This document shows positions 8,701 through 17,693 of a stretch of 64,000 nucleotides of DNA, in pieces. The stretch covers positions 806,001 to 870,000 of the forward strand of contig CAVXJN010000001.1 in the NCBI GenBank assembly GCA_963762165.1, written 5' to 3'. The DNA is from CAVXJN01 sp963762165. GTDB taxonomy: Bacteria; Pseudomonadota; Gammaproteobacteria; JASBUN01. Every line of letters starts with the position of its first letter. The first letter of the stretch is position 1. The notes beneath the pieces are model-generated. The model was given only the letters and a program-made list of their open reading frames with translations, was not told where the DNA came from and did no database searches. A program made the position numbers and the translations under genes.

Positions 8701-9466
8701 ACAGCCGGCGTTCACACATACGCAACGGGCGTTTGCCGCTCATATCCGCGATCCCCAACGCAACGGGGCACCGGCGGATGTCGACCCGCAGCGTATGGCC
8801 GTCTATCGCGAATTGTTTTTCAACAATATTGAAGAATTTCTGTCATCCGGCTTTCCAGTGCTGCGAAGCCTTTATGAAGATTCCGATTGGCGTCATCTGG
8901 TGCGCTGCTTCTTTGCCGCCCACGACTGCGAGACGCCGTATTTTTTGCAAATCGCACAGGAATTCCTGCGCTATCTGGAACACGAACACCGTCCGGGCGG
9001 CGCGGATCCTCCGTTCCTGCTCGAACTAGCACATTACGAATGGGTGGAACTCGCACTGCAGACCGCCGAGGATACGGTGAATCCGCCGGACCTCGACGCG
9101 GACGGCGATTTGCTCAGCGGCGTGCCGGTATTGTCGCCGCTGGCCTGGCCGCTCGCGTATCGCTTTCCGGTACATCGCATCGGCCCTGCGTTTCGACCGC
9201 TACAGCCGGGTGCCGATGCCACGCATCTATTGGTTCTGCGCGACGCGCACGACGAAATTCATTTTCACGAAATCAGCGCGGCGACAGGGCAACTGCTGTC
9301 CCGTATGCGGGAAAGTCCGCGCGCCACAGGCAGGGAGTTGCTGCTGTCCATCGCGACGGCGATGCAACACCCGAACCCGGAATCCGTTGTCCAAGCCGGG
9401 CACGACATGTTGCAGAATCTGCGCAACCAGGGTGCCGTGTTAGGCGCTCTTCCACCGGGGTCCTGA
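8693..9466 (+). CDS. hvfC: DUF2063 (HvfC/BufC-like) partner protein of the MNIO enzyme
   Basis: This 257-residue protein belongs to the DUF2063 family, often labelled putative DNA-binding domain protein. In HvfABC and bufferin systems it partners the DUF692 enzyme and is thought to deliver the precursor through its leader. The N-terminal helical domain contains the family pattern QRAFAAHIRDP, VYRELFFNNIEEFLSSGFPVL and FFAAHDCETPYF. The C-terminal part is an alpha/beta domain. The ATG at 8693 overlaps the end of hvfB, suggesting translational coupling. The DoxX-like gene that accompanies some such clusters is absent; the next gene is convergent. Confidence 0.9.
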   Translation: MAEQPAFTHTQRAFAAHIRDPQRNGAPADVDPQRMAVYRELFFNNIEEFLSSGFPVLRSLYEDSDWRHLVRCFFAAHDCETPYFLQIAQEFLRYLEHEHRPGGADPPFLLELAHYEWVELALQTAEDTVNPPDLDADGDLLSGVPVLSPLAWPLAYRFPVHRIGPAFRPLQPGADATHLLVLRDAHDEIHFHEISAATGQLLSRMRESPRATGRELLLSIATAMQHPNPESVVQAGHDMLQNLRNQGAVLGALPPGS

Positions 9467-9529
9467 TGCAAGACGCCGGCCGCAATGGAAGAATCAACAT
9501 TGCCCGCAAAGAAAATGCGACCGCCAGCG

Positions 9530-10486
9530 TCAGTTCCCGGGGATGCGCCCGCATGCCCACGGCAACTGCGACAGATCGACGTTCCCGCCGCTGAATACAA
9601 CCGCTACGCGTTTGCCGCGGGCAATCTGCGGATGTTCCATCAATGCCGCCAAAGGGACCGCGGCCGAAGGTTCGATGACGATTTTCATGCGTTCCCAGAC
9701 CAAGCGCATGGCCGCGGCGATCCCAGCCTCGCTCGCCGAAACGATGCGCTCCACGTAACGCTGCAGGATCGGAAAGGTAAGCGCGCCCACATCCGCCCGC
9801 AGACCGTCTGCTATCGTTTGCGGATTGTTCGCGGAGACGCGGGTACCTTGTTCCAGCGAGCGCTTGGCGTCATCGGCTTGTGCAGGTTCGGCCCCTACCA
9901 GCGCCACCCGGGACGCACGGGTCGCCACCGCGACCGCAATGCCGCTCAACAGGCCCCCGCCGCCGACCGGGGCGATTAACAAGTCCAAGTCCTGCACCTG
10001 TTCCAGAATTTCCAATCCCACGGTGCCCTGTCCCGCAATCACGCGTGCATCGTCGAACGGGTGTACCAGCGAACCACCGGTTCTCTTCACCACGGCGGAC
10101 GCAGTCGCTTCACGGTCAGAGATACTCGATCCGCACTCGATTACCTGCGCACCATAGTCCAGCACGGTCTGGCGTTTCACACCGACTGTGTTGCCGGGCA
10201 GTACGATGTGGGCGGGAATTCCGTTGAGTTGCGCCGCCAGTGCAAGCGCCGCGCCATGGTTACCGGAAGAATGGGTCACTACGCCGCGCGCGGCTGCGTT
10301 GAGCGTCAGCGCGGCATTGCAAGCGCCGCGAAACTTGAATGCGCCCGCGCGCTGAAAGTTCTCGCATTTGAAAAACAACTCCGCTTCCAACAACCGATCA
10401 AAGTAGCGAGACCGCAGGACCGGGGTGCGGTGAACGTGCGCGCGTATGCGGCGATAAGCATTTTCGACGTCCTCGAATTCGACCAC
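9530..10486 (-). CDS. Threonine/serine dehydratase family PLP enzyme
   Basis: This is a fold-type II pyridoxal-phosphate enzyme of the threonine dehydratase/serine racemase group, expected to deaminate threonine or serine to a 2-oxoacid. The 318 residues carry the PLP lysine Lys51 in AGAFKFRGA, SSGNHG at about residue 73, and the phosphate-binding loop PVGGGGLLSG. There is no C-terminal ACT domain, so isoleucine feedback of the IlvA type is unlikely. A catabolic dehydratase, serine racemase or 3-hydroxyaspartate dehydratase are all possible, and sequence alone does not decide. It converges with hvfC across about 60 bases and is followed upstream by a long gap. Confidence 0.85.
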   Translation of the reverse strand: MVEFEDVENAYRRIRAHVHRTPVLRSRYFDRLLEAELFFKCENFQRAGAFKFRGACNAALTLNAAARGVVTHSSGNHGAALALAAQLNGIPAHIVLPGNTVGVKRQTVLDYGAQVIECGSSISDREATASAVVKRTGGSLVHPFDDARVIAGQGTVGLEILEQVQDLDLLIAPVGGGGLLSGIAVAVATRASRVALVGAEPAQADDAKRSLEQGTRVSANNPQTIADGLRADVGALTFPILQRYVERIVSASEAGIAAAMRLVWERMKIVIEPSAAVPLAALMEHPQIARGKRVAVVFSGGNVDLSQLPWACGRIPGN

Positions 10487-11038
10487 GGCGGATTTCCCTT
10501 GTGTACTTGCAGCACTTGTCGGCGATTGGATCCCGGAATCGAGCCCGACTTTGGTATGACTACAGGCGCGGTACTCGAAATCCGCGCTCGCGAACCAGCC
10601 GGATGATAGTCGGTTGAGCAGCCAAAGTCAGGGTACCCACAGCCGTCCTCCCGCAGGCAGTATACTGGCGGGAGGATACGGGGATTCATGCACGCAACAG
10701 GATCGTTCGGCCGAATGCCGGTGCTGCGATCGACAATGAGGATCTGCGGTTCTGCAGTCTGATCAGCCCAGCGCCTTACAGTTCACGCAGCCTGATATAG
10801 GTAAGTTGCCGCGAAACGCCAAGGGCTCGTTGCTGAGCGAGGATCGATCAGCACGCGGCCCCACCAACGGACGCACACGCCGACGCCCAACGGCGATTCA
10901 CCGGGAATGGATATCATTCGGGGATTGGGCACGGCAGCAACAGCCCGCGCCGGGACCTTGCCGCGGACTCGGCCAGCGGATCGAAGCAAATGATGGTGCA
11001 AACACACAAAGCTCGAATTCTTGTTGCCCTCAGGCGGG
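10487..11038 (-). other. Intergenic region, no gene recognised
   Basis: This gap of about 550 bases lies between the dehydratase start and the end of ackA, both on the minus strand. Short open frames here have no family resemblance and look like overlap noise. It must hold the promoter of the dehydratase and the 3' end of the ackA transcript. Apart from the nested palindrome at 10646-10676 I see no structured element. Confidence 0.6.
10646..10676. promoter_or_regulatory. Nested palindrome, possible operator or hairpin
   Basis: A perfect 10-base palindrome, CAGTATACTG at 10658-10667, is enclosed by 9-base inverted arms: TCCTCCCGC at 10646 and GCGGGAGGA at 10668. The element is about 160 bases upstream of the dehydratase start. 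No T-run follows on either strand, so it is more likely a protein-binding site than a terminator. No regulator gene sits beside it. Confidence 0.4.
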
Positions 11039-12229
11039 TCAGGCACGCGCGCCCAGCACATCCTGCACCTGACGGGCGATCGTCAGTTCTTCGTTGGTCG
11101 CCACGACCCAAACGCCGACACGACTGCGTGATTGAGACAGCTGCGGAGCATCCTGGTCGTTCGCGTCTTGATCAAGTTCGATTCCCAACCATGCACTGGC
11201 GCCGCATACGCGTGCGCGGACGCGGGCCGCGTGCTCCCCGATCCCGCCGGTGAATACCAGACCGTCCAGGCCACCCAAGGCGGCCGCCATGGAGCCGATG
11301 CCCCGCACCAGCCGATAGCAGAACAATTCCACGGCGCGCTGGGCGCCGGGATCATCGCTATCCAATAGCACACGCATGTCCGCACTGATTCCGGACACAC
11401 CCAACAGGCCGGAGCGATTGTAAAGCAAGTCCGTGAGTTCGGAAGTATCGAGACCGCATTGATCGACGAGATGCAGGATTGCCCCGGGGTCGATGCTGCC
11501 GCAGCGAGTTCCCATCAAAAGCCCATCCAACGTCGAAAACCCCATGCTGGTGGCTACGGATCGACCGTTGTGGATCGCACACAGGCTGGCGCCGTTACCC
11601 AAGTGGGCCACCACCAATCGCGAAGGCAAGGGAGCGCGGGCGATTTGCGGCAAAGCGGAGACTACATATTCGTAAGACAAGCCGTGAAAGCCATAGCGCA
11701 TGAGGCCACGATCGCGAAACTCCGCAGGCAAAGGTAGCATACGCGCCACTTCAGGCTGTGTGGTGTGGAACGCCGTATCGAAACACGCGACCTGCGGCAA
11801 CGACGGTCCGATTTCGGCGACGGCGTGAATCGCGGCCAAGTTATGCGGCTGATGGTGGGGCGCCAGCGGTGAAAGCCGCTCGAGCTCGTGGATCAGCGCC
11901 GCGTCGACCCTGGCGGCGTGGGCGCGGCTGCCGCCGTGGACAATGCGATGCCCGACACCAATCCATTCAAGACCCAGATCCTCCCGTGCCTCGACCCACT
12001 CAAGAATCCGATCAATCGCTGCGCGATGAGTCCCGACCGTAGACGCTTCGAGATCTTGTTGATATTTCGTGCCGTCCGACTGGGACACTTGGAAGCTGGG
12101 CTTGCGGCCAATGCCGGAGATCTGCCCGCGCAACAATGCGTCCGCGACGAGCGTTTGGTGACGCAGCGCGAAGGCGGCAAACTTGACGCTGGAAGAGCCG
12201 GCATTGATGACCAGGATTCCCGGCGTCAC
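11039..12229 (-). CDS. ackA: Acetate kinase
   Basis: Acetate kinase converts acetyl phosphate and ADP to acetate and ATP in the cytoplasm. The 396-residue protein has the family N-terminus VINAGSSSVKF, plus GHRIVHGG, CFDTAFH, YGFHGLSYEYV, HLGNGAS and FTGGIGEH, covering the phosphate, acetate and ATP sites. It is the last gene of the sulfonate cluster (xsc-usp-ackA), 27 bases after the Usp gene. No phosphotransacetylase gene lies nearby, whereas xsc is often paired with pta. Here the acetyl phosphate made by Xsc is probably used directly for ATP formation. Confidence 0.96.
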   Translation of the reverse strand: MTPGILVINAGSSSVKFAAFALRHQTLVADALLRGQISGIGRKPSFQVSQSDGTKYQQDLEASTVGTHRAAIDRILEWVEAREDLGLEWIGVGHRIVHGGSRAHAARVDAALIHELERLSPLAPHHQPHNLAAIHAVAEIGPSLPQVACFDTAFHTTQPEVARMLPLPAEFRDRGLMRYGFHGLSYEYVVSALPQIARAPLPSRLVVAHLGNGASLCAIHNGRSVATSMGFSTLDGLLMGTRCGSIDPGAILHLVDQCGLDTSELTDLLYNRSGLLGVSGISADMRVLLDSDDPGAQRAVELFCYRLVRGIGSMAAALGGLDGLVFTGGIGEHAARVRARVCGASAWLGIELDQDANDQDAPQLSQSRSRVGVWVVATNEELTIARQVQDVLGARA

Positions 12230-12256
12230 AGCGGTTTCGGAAACGTTGATGACAAC

Positions 12257-12730
12257 TCAGCGCACCACCATGACCGGGCAAGGAGCCATGCTGGTTATTT
12301 TATGCGCGACGCTTCCCAGTGCCAGGCCGTGTAATCCCGTCAGACCACGAGTACCGACCACAATAAGATCCACGCCTTCGCGACGCGCAGCGTCATCAAT
12401 CGCCTTGGCCGCATCTCCAAACTCGGCGAGCCGCCTTACTCGCTCGAGACTATTTTCCCTGGCGCGCTGTTCGGCCTCTGCGAGTATTTGTTCGGCCAGT
12501 TCCCCGCCGACCCGGCGATACATCTGCCGTGCCGCTTCGTCCACCCGTCCTTCGAGATCTGCCCGCATGGGGCTCAACTCGATAGCGTGAAACAACACCA
12601 ATTCGGACTGACAGCGTCGCGCCAACTCGAATGCGGCTTCCAACGCCCGCTCCGCGTGAGCCGAGCCGTCCACCGCCACCAAAACCTTGCGGAACACGCC
12701 GGACGGACTCGACTCTTGATGTGGATCCAT
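12257..12730 (-). CDS. Universal stress protein (UspA family)
   Basis: This 157-residue protein is a single Usp domain. It opens with the usual strand VLVAVDGSAHAERAL and ends with the ATP-binding signature G-T-R-G-L-T-G-L-H-G-L-A-L-G-S followed by CPVMVVR, so it probably binds ATP. The first ~12 residues are a variable extension. It lies 15 bases after xsc and 27 bases before ackA, clearly inside the operon. Its job there is unknown; Usp genes often sit next to acetate kinase or acetyl-phosphate enzymes. Confidence 0.93.
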   Translation of the reverse strand: MDPHQESSPSGVFRKVLVAVDGSAHAERALEAAFELARRCQSELVLFHAIELSPMRADLEGRVDEAARQMYRRVGGELAEQILAEAEQRARENSLERVRRLAEFGDAAKAIDDAARREGVDLIVVGTRGLTGLHGLALGSVAHKITSMAPCPVMVVR

Positions 12731-12744
12731 CGTGCAGCCCTTAT

Positions 12745-14491
12745 TCAGACAAACTCTTTGTATTTATCCAGAAACCGCACCGGTGCCTTGAGTGCGTCGC
12801 GACGGAACGGCTCGCCGAGTTCGCGGGTGCACATGATTTCGAGCACGGTGGACTTACCGTCCTCCTGATCCTTGCATGCTTTTCGAAATGCGTCCCCCAC
12901 GTCACCGATTTGATCCACCGTAATTCCTTGAGCGCCCATGGACTCGGCTATTTTCGCAAAACTGGGGTTGTCGAGATTGCTGCCGACGAAACGGCGTCCG
13001 TAGTAGTCCACTTGATTCTTCTTTTCCGCGCCCCATTGACGATTGTGGAACACCACAGCGGTGGTCGGAATTCGCTCACGGACACCAGTCAAGGTCTCCA
13101 ACATGCTCATGGCCCATGCGCCATCGCCGACATATGCGACCGCAGGCCGTTCCGGAGCTGCCACCTTTGCGCCGATGATCGTCGGATAGGCGTAGCCGCA
13201 GTTTCCGAAACTCATGGCCGCGAACATGCTCTTGGGTTGTTTGAAGCGCAAGTAGCTGTTGGACACCGAACAGATATTGCCGATGTCGGTGGAAACCATG
13301 GCGTTCTCGGGCATCGCGTTTTCAAGCTCCCGCAGCACTTGCCGCGGGTGCAGAAAATTGGCTTCGTCGCCGACTTCGACACTCCAGTCGTCTTGCTCCT
13401 GGGTCCACTGATCCAGCTCGGTTTCCCAAGCCTTTTGTTGGCGGGTGATCTCTTCCTGACGCTTTGCGCTGTTGTCGTCGGCCACCAGTTTTCTGTCGGC
13501 CAAACGCTCCAACAGGTCGATCGCCACTGCCTTGGCATCGCCGTTGATACCGACCGCGATCTCTTTGACCAGGCCGAGCATGCGCGCATCGATATCCACC
13601 TGAATGATCTTCGCCTTTTTCGGCCAGTAATCGACCCCGAACTGGGGTAAGGTGCCGAAGGGGCCCAGACGTGTACCCAGGGCCAGCACGACGTCGGCCT
13701 GGGAAATCAGATTCATGCCCGCCTTCGAGCCCTGGTATCCGAGCGCTCCGCACCAAAGCGGATGGTTGCAAGGGAATGCGTCATTATGCAGATAGCTGGT
13801 CACCACCGGCGCACCGAGTCGCTCGGCCAGTGCACGGGCTTCATCTACACCATCCGCGGTAACCACGCCGCCCCCTGCCATGATGACCGGGAACTTGGCT
13901 TCGGCCAACAGATCCGCCGCCTGCCGAAGGCTGCGGTGGCCGCCGCTCGGCGCGTCGATCCGAATCGGCTTCGGGAATCGTGGCATCGATTTCACCGTAA
14001 AAGTAATCCCGTGGAATATTGAGTTGCGTCGGGCCATGTTCCAGTAAGGCCCGATCGAATGCGCGCGCCGTCAACTCCGCCATGCGCGCCGGGTTGTTTA
14101 CGTGGGCCTGATATTTGGTAATGGATTCGAATATCGACAGTTGCTCGGCTTCCTGGAAACCTCCGAGCCCTACGCCCATGGTGCCGGTCTCGGGCGTGAT
14201 CATCACCACGGGCGAGTGCGCCCAGTAGGCAGCGGCAATCGCGGTAACGAAATTCGTTATACCCGGGCCGTTTTGCCCGATACATACACCCTGGCGGCCG
14301 CTGACGCGGGAGTAGCCATCGGCCATGTGCGCAGCACCTTGTTCGTGCACGACCGGGATGAAGCGTATACCCGCCGCAGGGAACAGATCCAGTGCGTCCA
14401 TGTAGGCCGAACCGACAATGCCGAATACGTCCGTGACACCCTGCGCCACGAGGGTCTCGACAAACGCTTCGCTCGGAGTCATGCGCGCCAT
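12745..14491 (-). CDS. xsc: Sulfoacetaldehyde acetyltransferase, one frameshift
   Basis: Xsc is a thiamine-diphosphate enzyme that splits sulfoacetaldehyde with phosphate into acetyl phosphate and sulfite. The N-terminal piece (from 14491) has GIVGSAYMDALDLFPAAGI and GQNGPGITNFVTA. The C-terminal piece (to 12745) has YLHNDAFP, LGYQGSKAG, LGTRLGPFGTLPQFGVDYWP, the diphosphate/Mg motif GDGAW to NRQWGAEKKNQ, and the Xsc ending ELGEPFRRDALK. They join near 13955-13985, where one base is gained or lost; about 580 residues result. An ideal AAGGAGG precedes the ATG at 14491. No critical residue is lost, so the shift is probably a sequence error. The neighbours sauT and sauS support this call over acetolactate synthase. 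Confidence 0.9.
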
Positions 14492-14508
14492 CTTGCAACC
14501 TCCTTACA

Positions 14509-16085
14509 TTAAGAAATGGATCCGCTCGCTTTGCTGGCCTTGGCCGAAGCGGATTCGGTGGAAAATTGAGCGGCGAGTTTCAATCGTTGAATCTTGCCGG
14601 AAGGACCCTTCGGCAATGATTCCAATTGCATGATCTTTTTCGGTGCTTTGTAGGGCCCCAGGCGTTCGCGACAGAACGCTTCCAAGCTCTTCAGAAGAGC
14701 AACTCATGCCCGGTTTCAACGCCACACATGCCATGACCTCCTGCCCGTAGTGGGGATCATCCAGAGGGAACGCCGCAGCCTCAAGCACAGCCTCGTGCTG
14801 ATACAGTACGTCGTCGATTTCGCGCGGCGCGATATTTTCACCGCCCTTGATGATCAGTTCTTTGATACGTCCGCTGATGAAAAAGTAGCCGTCTGCATCG
14901 CGATAGGCGAGGTCCCCGGAATGAAGCCAACCGTCCTGATCGAGCGCCTGGTCCGTCGCCTCCGGATTCTTATAATAGCCCTTGGTGACGTTGTCGCCAC
15001 GAATCAGCAGTTCACCGACCTGACCGTCTGCCGCGTCGTTACCCGATTCGTCTATAATTTTGACTTCGTTGCCGAACGGGATGCCCGGAGAACCGTAACG
15101 CGGCGGCACCGGCGGTAACGGATTGGAAAGTATTTGCGCTGCGGTTTCCGTCGAGGCCCATGGTCTCGACCATCGAAATTCCGAAGCATTCCTCGAATGC
15201 TCGATGAACAGACGGCGAAAGCGGCGCCGACGCCGACCTCCCGAACCGCAATCTCGTCAACGTTTTCTCGCTGGGCCGACCGCCGTCCTGTTCCGCCCGC
15301 TCCAACAGATAGGAAATGATGGTGGGCACGACGCTGAACCACGTACATTGATAACGATCGATCAACTGCCAGAACTGCGAAGAACTGTAGCGACGCGGCA
15401 TAACGACACTGCCGTGACTGACGAGCGGGCCCATCACGGTCACCATCTCGCCATTGATATGATAGATAGGCAACACACAGAGCGCCCGATCCGCCGACGT
15501 CAAGCTCATGTGCCTGAGTGCAATTGCGGCCGCCGGCAATGGCGTTTCTATGTGACATCAAGACGCCTTTCGGCCGCCCCGTGGTCCCCGAGGTGTAAAT
15601 CAAAACACCGACATCGTCGGGATCCGGAATCGGCGGCGCGTCAGCGCCGGCTGACGCATCCGTCTGCGGCCAGTCCGGGCCGTCGTCTGCATCGGTAGTA
15701 TCACGATGAGTCGTTGCGCGGCCGAGTCGATCAGGGCGCCAAATTTTTCCCGGTATTGTTGCGATACGAACAATACTTTGGTGTCCGAATGGTCCAACAC
15801 GTAAGCCAGTGCGTCCGGACCAGACAATGCATTGAGCGGTACCACAACACGGCCGCTGTACATGGCGCCAAGAAACAGCGCCGTGCTCCAAAGTCCGTTA
15901 TCGAGCAGGAAGGAAATTTTTTCACCGGGCGCAACGCCAAGCGCGTGCAGCCGAAGCCCGATGTTTTGCACCAACTCGCGCAGTTCACGCACATGCAGTT
16001 CGTGACCGGTCTCCGGAATGATCAGGTACACCGCATCCGGGTTCGACTCGGCCCATGAATCGATCAAGGAACGAATGGTATCCAT
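14509..16085 (-). CDS. sauT: Sulfoacetate-CoA ligase-like AMP-forming enzyme, four frameshifts
   Basis: This acyl-CoA synthetase of the AMP-binding superfamily probably activates sulfoacetate to sulfoacetyl-CoA. Four frame changes break it, near 15700, 15535, 15160 and 14700. The pieces still align in order: N-terminal domain (YLIIPETGHELHVREL), the P-loop YTSGTTGRPKGVLMSHRN, LPIYHINGEM, MVETMGL, YGSPGIPFGNEVKI, the hinge GDLAYRDADGYFFISGR, KGGENIAPREID, and the acylation lysine region PKGPSGKIQR. Every hallmark survives, which argues for sequence error. The preferred ATG at 16085 has a GAGG ribosome site; stop TAA is at 14509. Substrate is inferred from the flanking xsc and sauS. Confidence 0.8.
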
Positions 16086-16127
16086 GCTCTTTGCCTCAGC
16101 CACACCGCTTCCGATCGGGTCCGCGCC

Positions 16128-17570
16128 CTATTGCGGGCCCAGACCGTACTTTGCCCAATAGCTCGCGAACAGTTCGGACTCCGTCGGCTCGTCCACCGGT
16201 ATAGTTCTGGCGATGCGCGTGATATTCAAAAAATGGCGATAATTTAGATTGTCGGAGATGCTATTGCCGCCCCAGGTTCCACATCCCATCGAGAGCGAAA
16301 ACGGCAGCCCGTTGTCGAAGCTGCCACCGGTGGCGAAGCAATGAGCCTGGTTGACGATGACTCGGCAGACAGGCAACTCGAGGCCCAAGCGCATCGCGCG
16401 GGCCTCGTCGCCCGAGTACAGGCCGACCGAATGACCGGCGCCTTTGAACTCCAGAATCCGACGCGTAGTCGCTACGGCGGCGTCGAAATCGGCAACTCGA
16501 TATACCGTCAATACCGGCGATAGCTTTTCGTCCGAGAACGGGTACTCGGGTCCAATTCCGTTTTCTTCCACCAGCAGCAAGCGCGCTGCATTGAATTCCG
16601 GGCGAACCAGGCCTGCGATCGACGCAATGGCAGCGGCGGATTGCGCCACGATCTCCCGGTTCAGGTGTCCCTCGATCCACATGCATTGCTGCAGTCGATG
16701 CTTTTCCTCAGCGTCCAGCAACACGCCGCCTTGCGCGCGCAACGCTGCCATCAGGCGCTCGTACACTTCGTCGAGCACGACCAAGCTGTTCTCCGACGAA
16801 CAGCTGGTGGCGTTGTCGAACGTCTTTGAAGCTGCGATTTTTTGCGCCGCAGTCTCGAGGTCCGCCGAAACGTCGACGATCACGGGAACGTTGCCGGCGC
16901 CCACTCCGATTGCCGGTGTTCCGCTGCGGTATGCGGCGCGGACATTGCTCTGTGATCCGGTTGCGACGACCAGATCTACCTGCGCCATCAGCTCCTGGGT
17001 AAGCGCCTTGCTGACGGGCGCGGGAAGATGTTGCACCAGATCCTCAGGAGCGCCCACGCGGCGCAGTTCGCCGCGCATCAGTTTGACCAACTCCTCGCAT
17101 ACCACCTGCCCTTTGGGTGACGGCGCAAGAATAATGGCGTTGCCGCCTTTCAAGGCGTTCAATGTCTTGTTGAAAGGCGTCGCCACCGGGTTGGTGGAAG
17201 GCACGATAGCGCCCACTACACCAACCGGCCGGGCAATCTCCACGATGCCGCGTTCAGGATATTCGGCTATCACGCCGACCGTTCGGGCCCGACTCAAATC
17301 GCGCAACAAGCCCAATGTTTTGCGACGATTCTTGACGACCTTGTCTTCGACGTTGCCCAGGCCCGTTTCACGCACTGCCAATGTCGCCAGGGCGCGATTG
17401 TTGGACGTCTCAATGATCGCCCAGGCCACCGCGGTCACCACTTCATCGACCTGGTCCTGGACGTAGCCGGCGTAAACTCGCTGCGCAGCTCGGGCACGCG
17501 CCACCAAGGCACCCACTTGAGCGCCTACATCCGGCGCGTCTACTGATCTGCGCTGACCTGCTTTATCCAT
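16128..17570 (-). CDS. sauS: Acylating sulfoacetaldehyde dehydrogenase
   Basis: This is a CoA-acylating aldehyde dehydrogenase of 480 residues, expected to reduce sulfoacetyl-CoA to sulfoacetaldehyde with NAD(P)H. The catalytic cysteine is Cys257 in FDNATSCSSEN. Cofactor-site motifs include GVVGAIVPSTNPVATP and GVGAGNVPVIVD, and the C-terminal part carries FATGGSFDNGLPFSLSMGCGTWGGN. There is no fused alcohol dehydrogenase domain. I chose the ATG at 17570 because TTGGAG lies 9 bases before it. EutE- or AdhE-type acetaldehyde dehydrogenases are the alternative, but placement between a tct transporter and sauT-xsc points to the sulfoacetate route. A near-palindromic operator lies just upstream. 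Confidence 0.87.
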   Translation of the reverse strand: MDKAGQRRSVDAPDVGAQVGALVARARAAQRVYAGYVQDQVDEVVTAVAWAIIETSNNRALATLAVRETGLGNVEDKVVKNRRKTLGLLRDLSRARTVGVIAEYPERGIVEIARPVGVVGAIVPSTNPVATPFNKTLNALKGGNAIILAPSPKGQVVCEELVKLMRGELRRVGAPEDLVQHLPAPVSKALTQELMAQVDLVVATGSQSNVRAAYRSGTPAIGVGAGNVPVIVDVSADLETAAQKIAASKTFDNATSCSSENSLVVLDEVYERLMAALRAQGGVLLDAEEKHRLQQCMWIEGHLNREIVAQSAAAIASIAGLVRPEFNAARLLLVEENGIGPEYPFSDEKLSPVLTVYRVADFDAAVATTRRILEFKGAGHSVGLYSGDEARAMRLGLELPVCRVIVNQAHCFATGGSFDNGLPFSLSMGCGTWGGNSISDNLNYRHFLNITRIARTIPVDEPTESELFASYWAKYGLGPQ

Positions 17571-17598
17571 TGAGGCGCACTCCAATCTCGCCACTCGT

Positions 17599-17622
17599 GT
17601 AACTTATATATATGAGTTAACT
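17599..17622. promoter_or_regulatory. Putative GntR-family operator before sauS
   Basis: On the minus strand this site reads AACTCATATATATAAGTT (18-base core, 17601-17618), an imperfect palindrome. It lies about 30 bases upstream of the sauS ATG. The surrounding 24 bases match the site at 20805-20828 at 20 positions. Two copies, each before a transcription unit next to a GntR/HutC-type gene, make it a likely binding site for that regulator. The AT-rich core stands out from the GC-rich surroundings and could also supply the -10 region. Confidence 0.65.
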
Positions 17623-17693
17623 ATGTAACACAGCGCCCGGAGACTGCGCAAGCTGGGCGGTGCCCGCGCGGGACGCGGGCACCGCCGGTCGCG

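Noticed and set aside
12745..14491. Acetolactate synthase
   Set aside because: Motifs such as LGTRLGPFGTLPQFGVDYWP and the ending ELGEPFRRDALK, plus the sauS/sauT neighbours, fit Xsc better, and no small regulatory subunit gene is present.
14504..16103. Four separate small acyl-CoA synthetase genes
   Set aside because: The pieces are consecutive parts of one enzyme in three frames; joining them gives one normal-length ligase.
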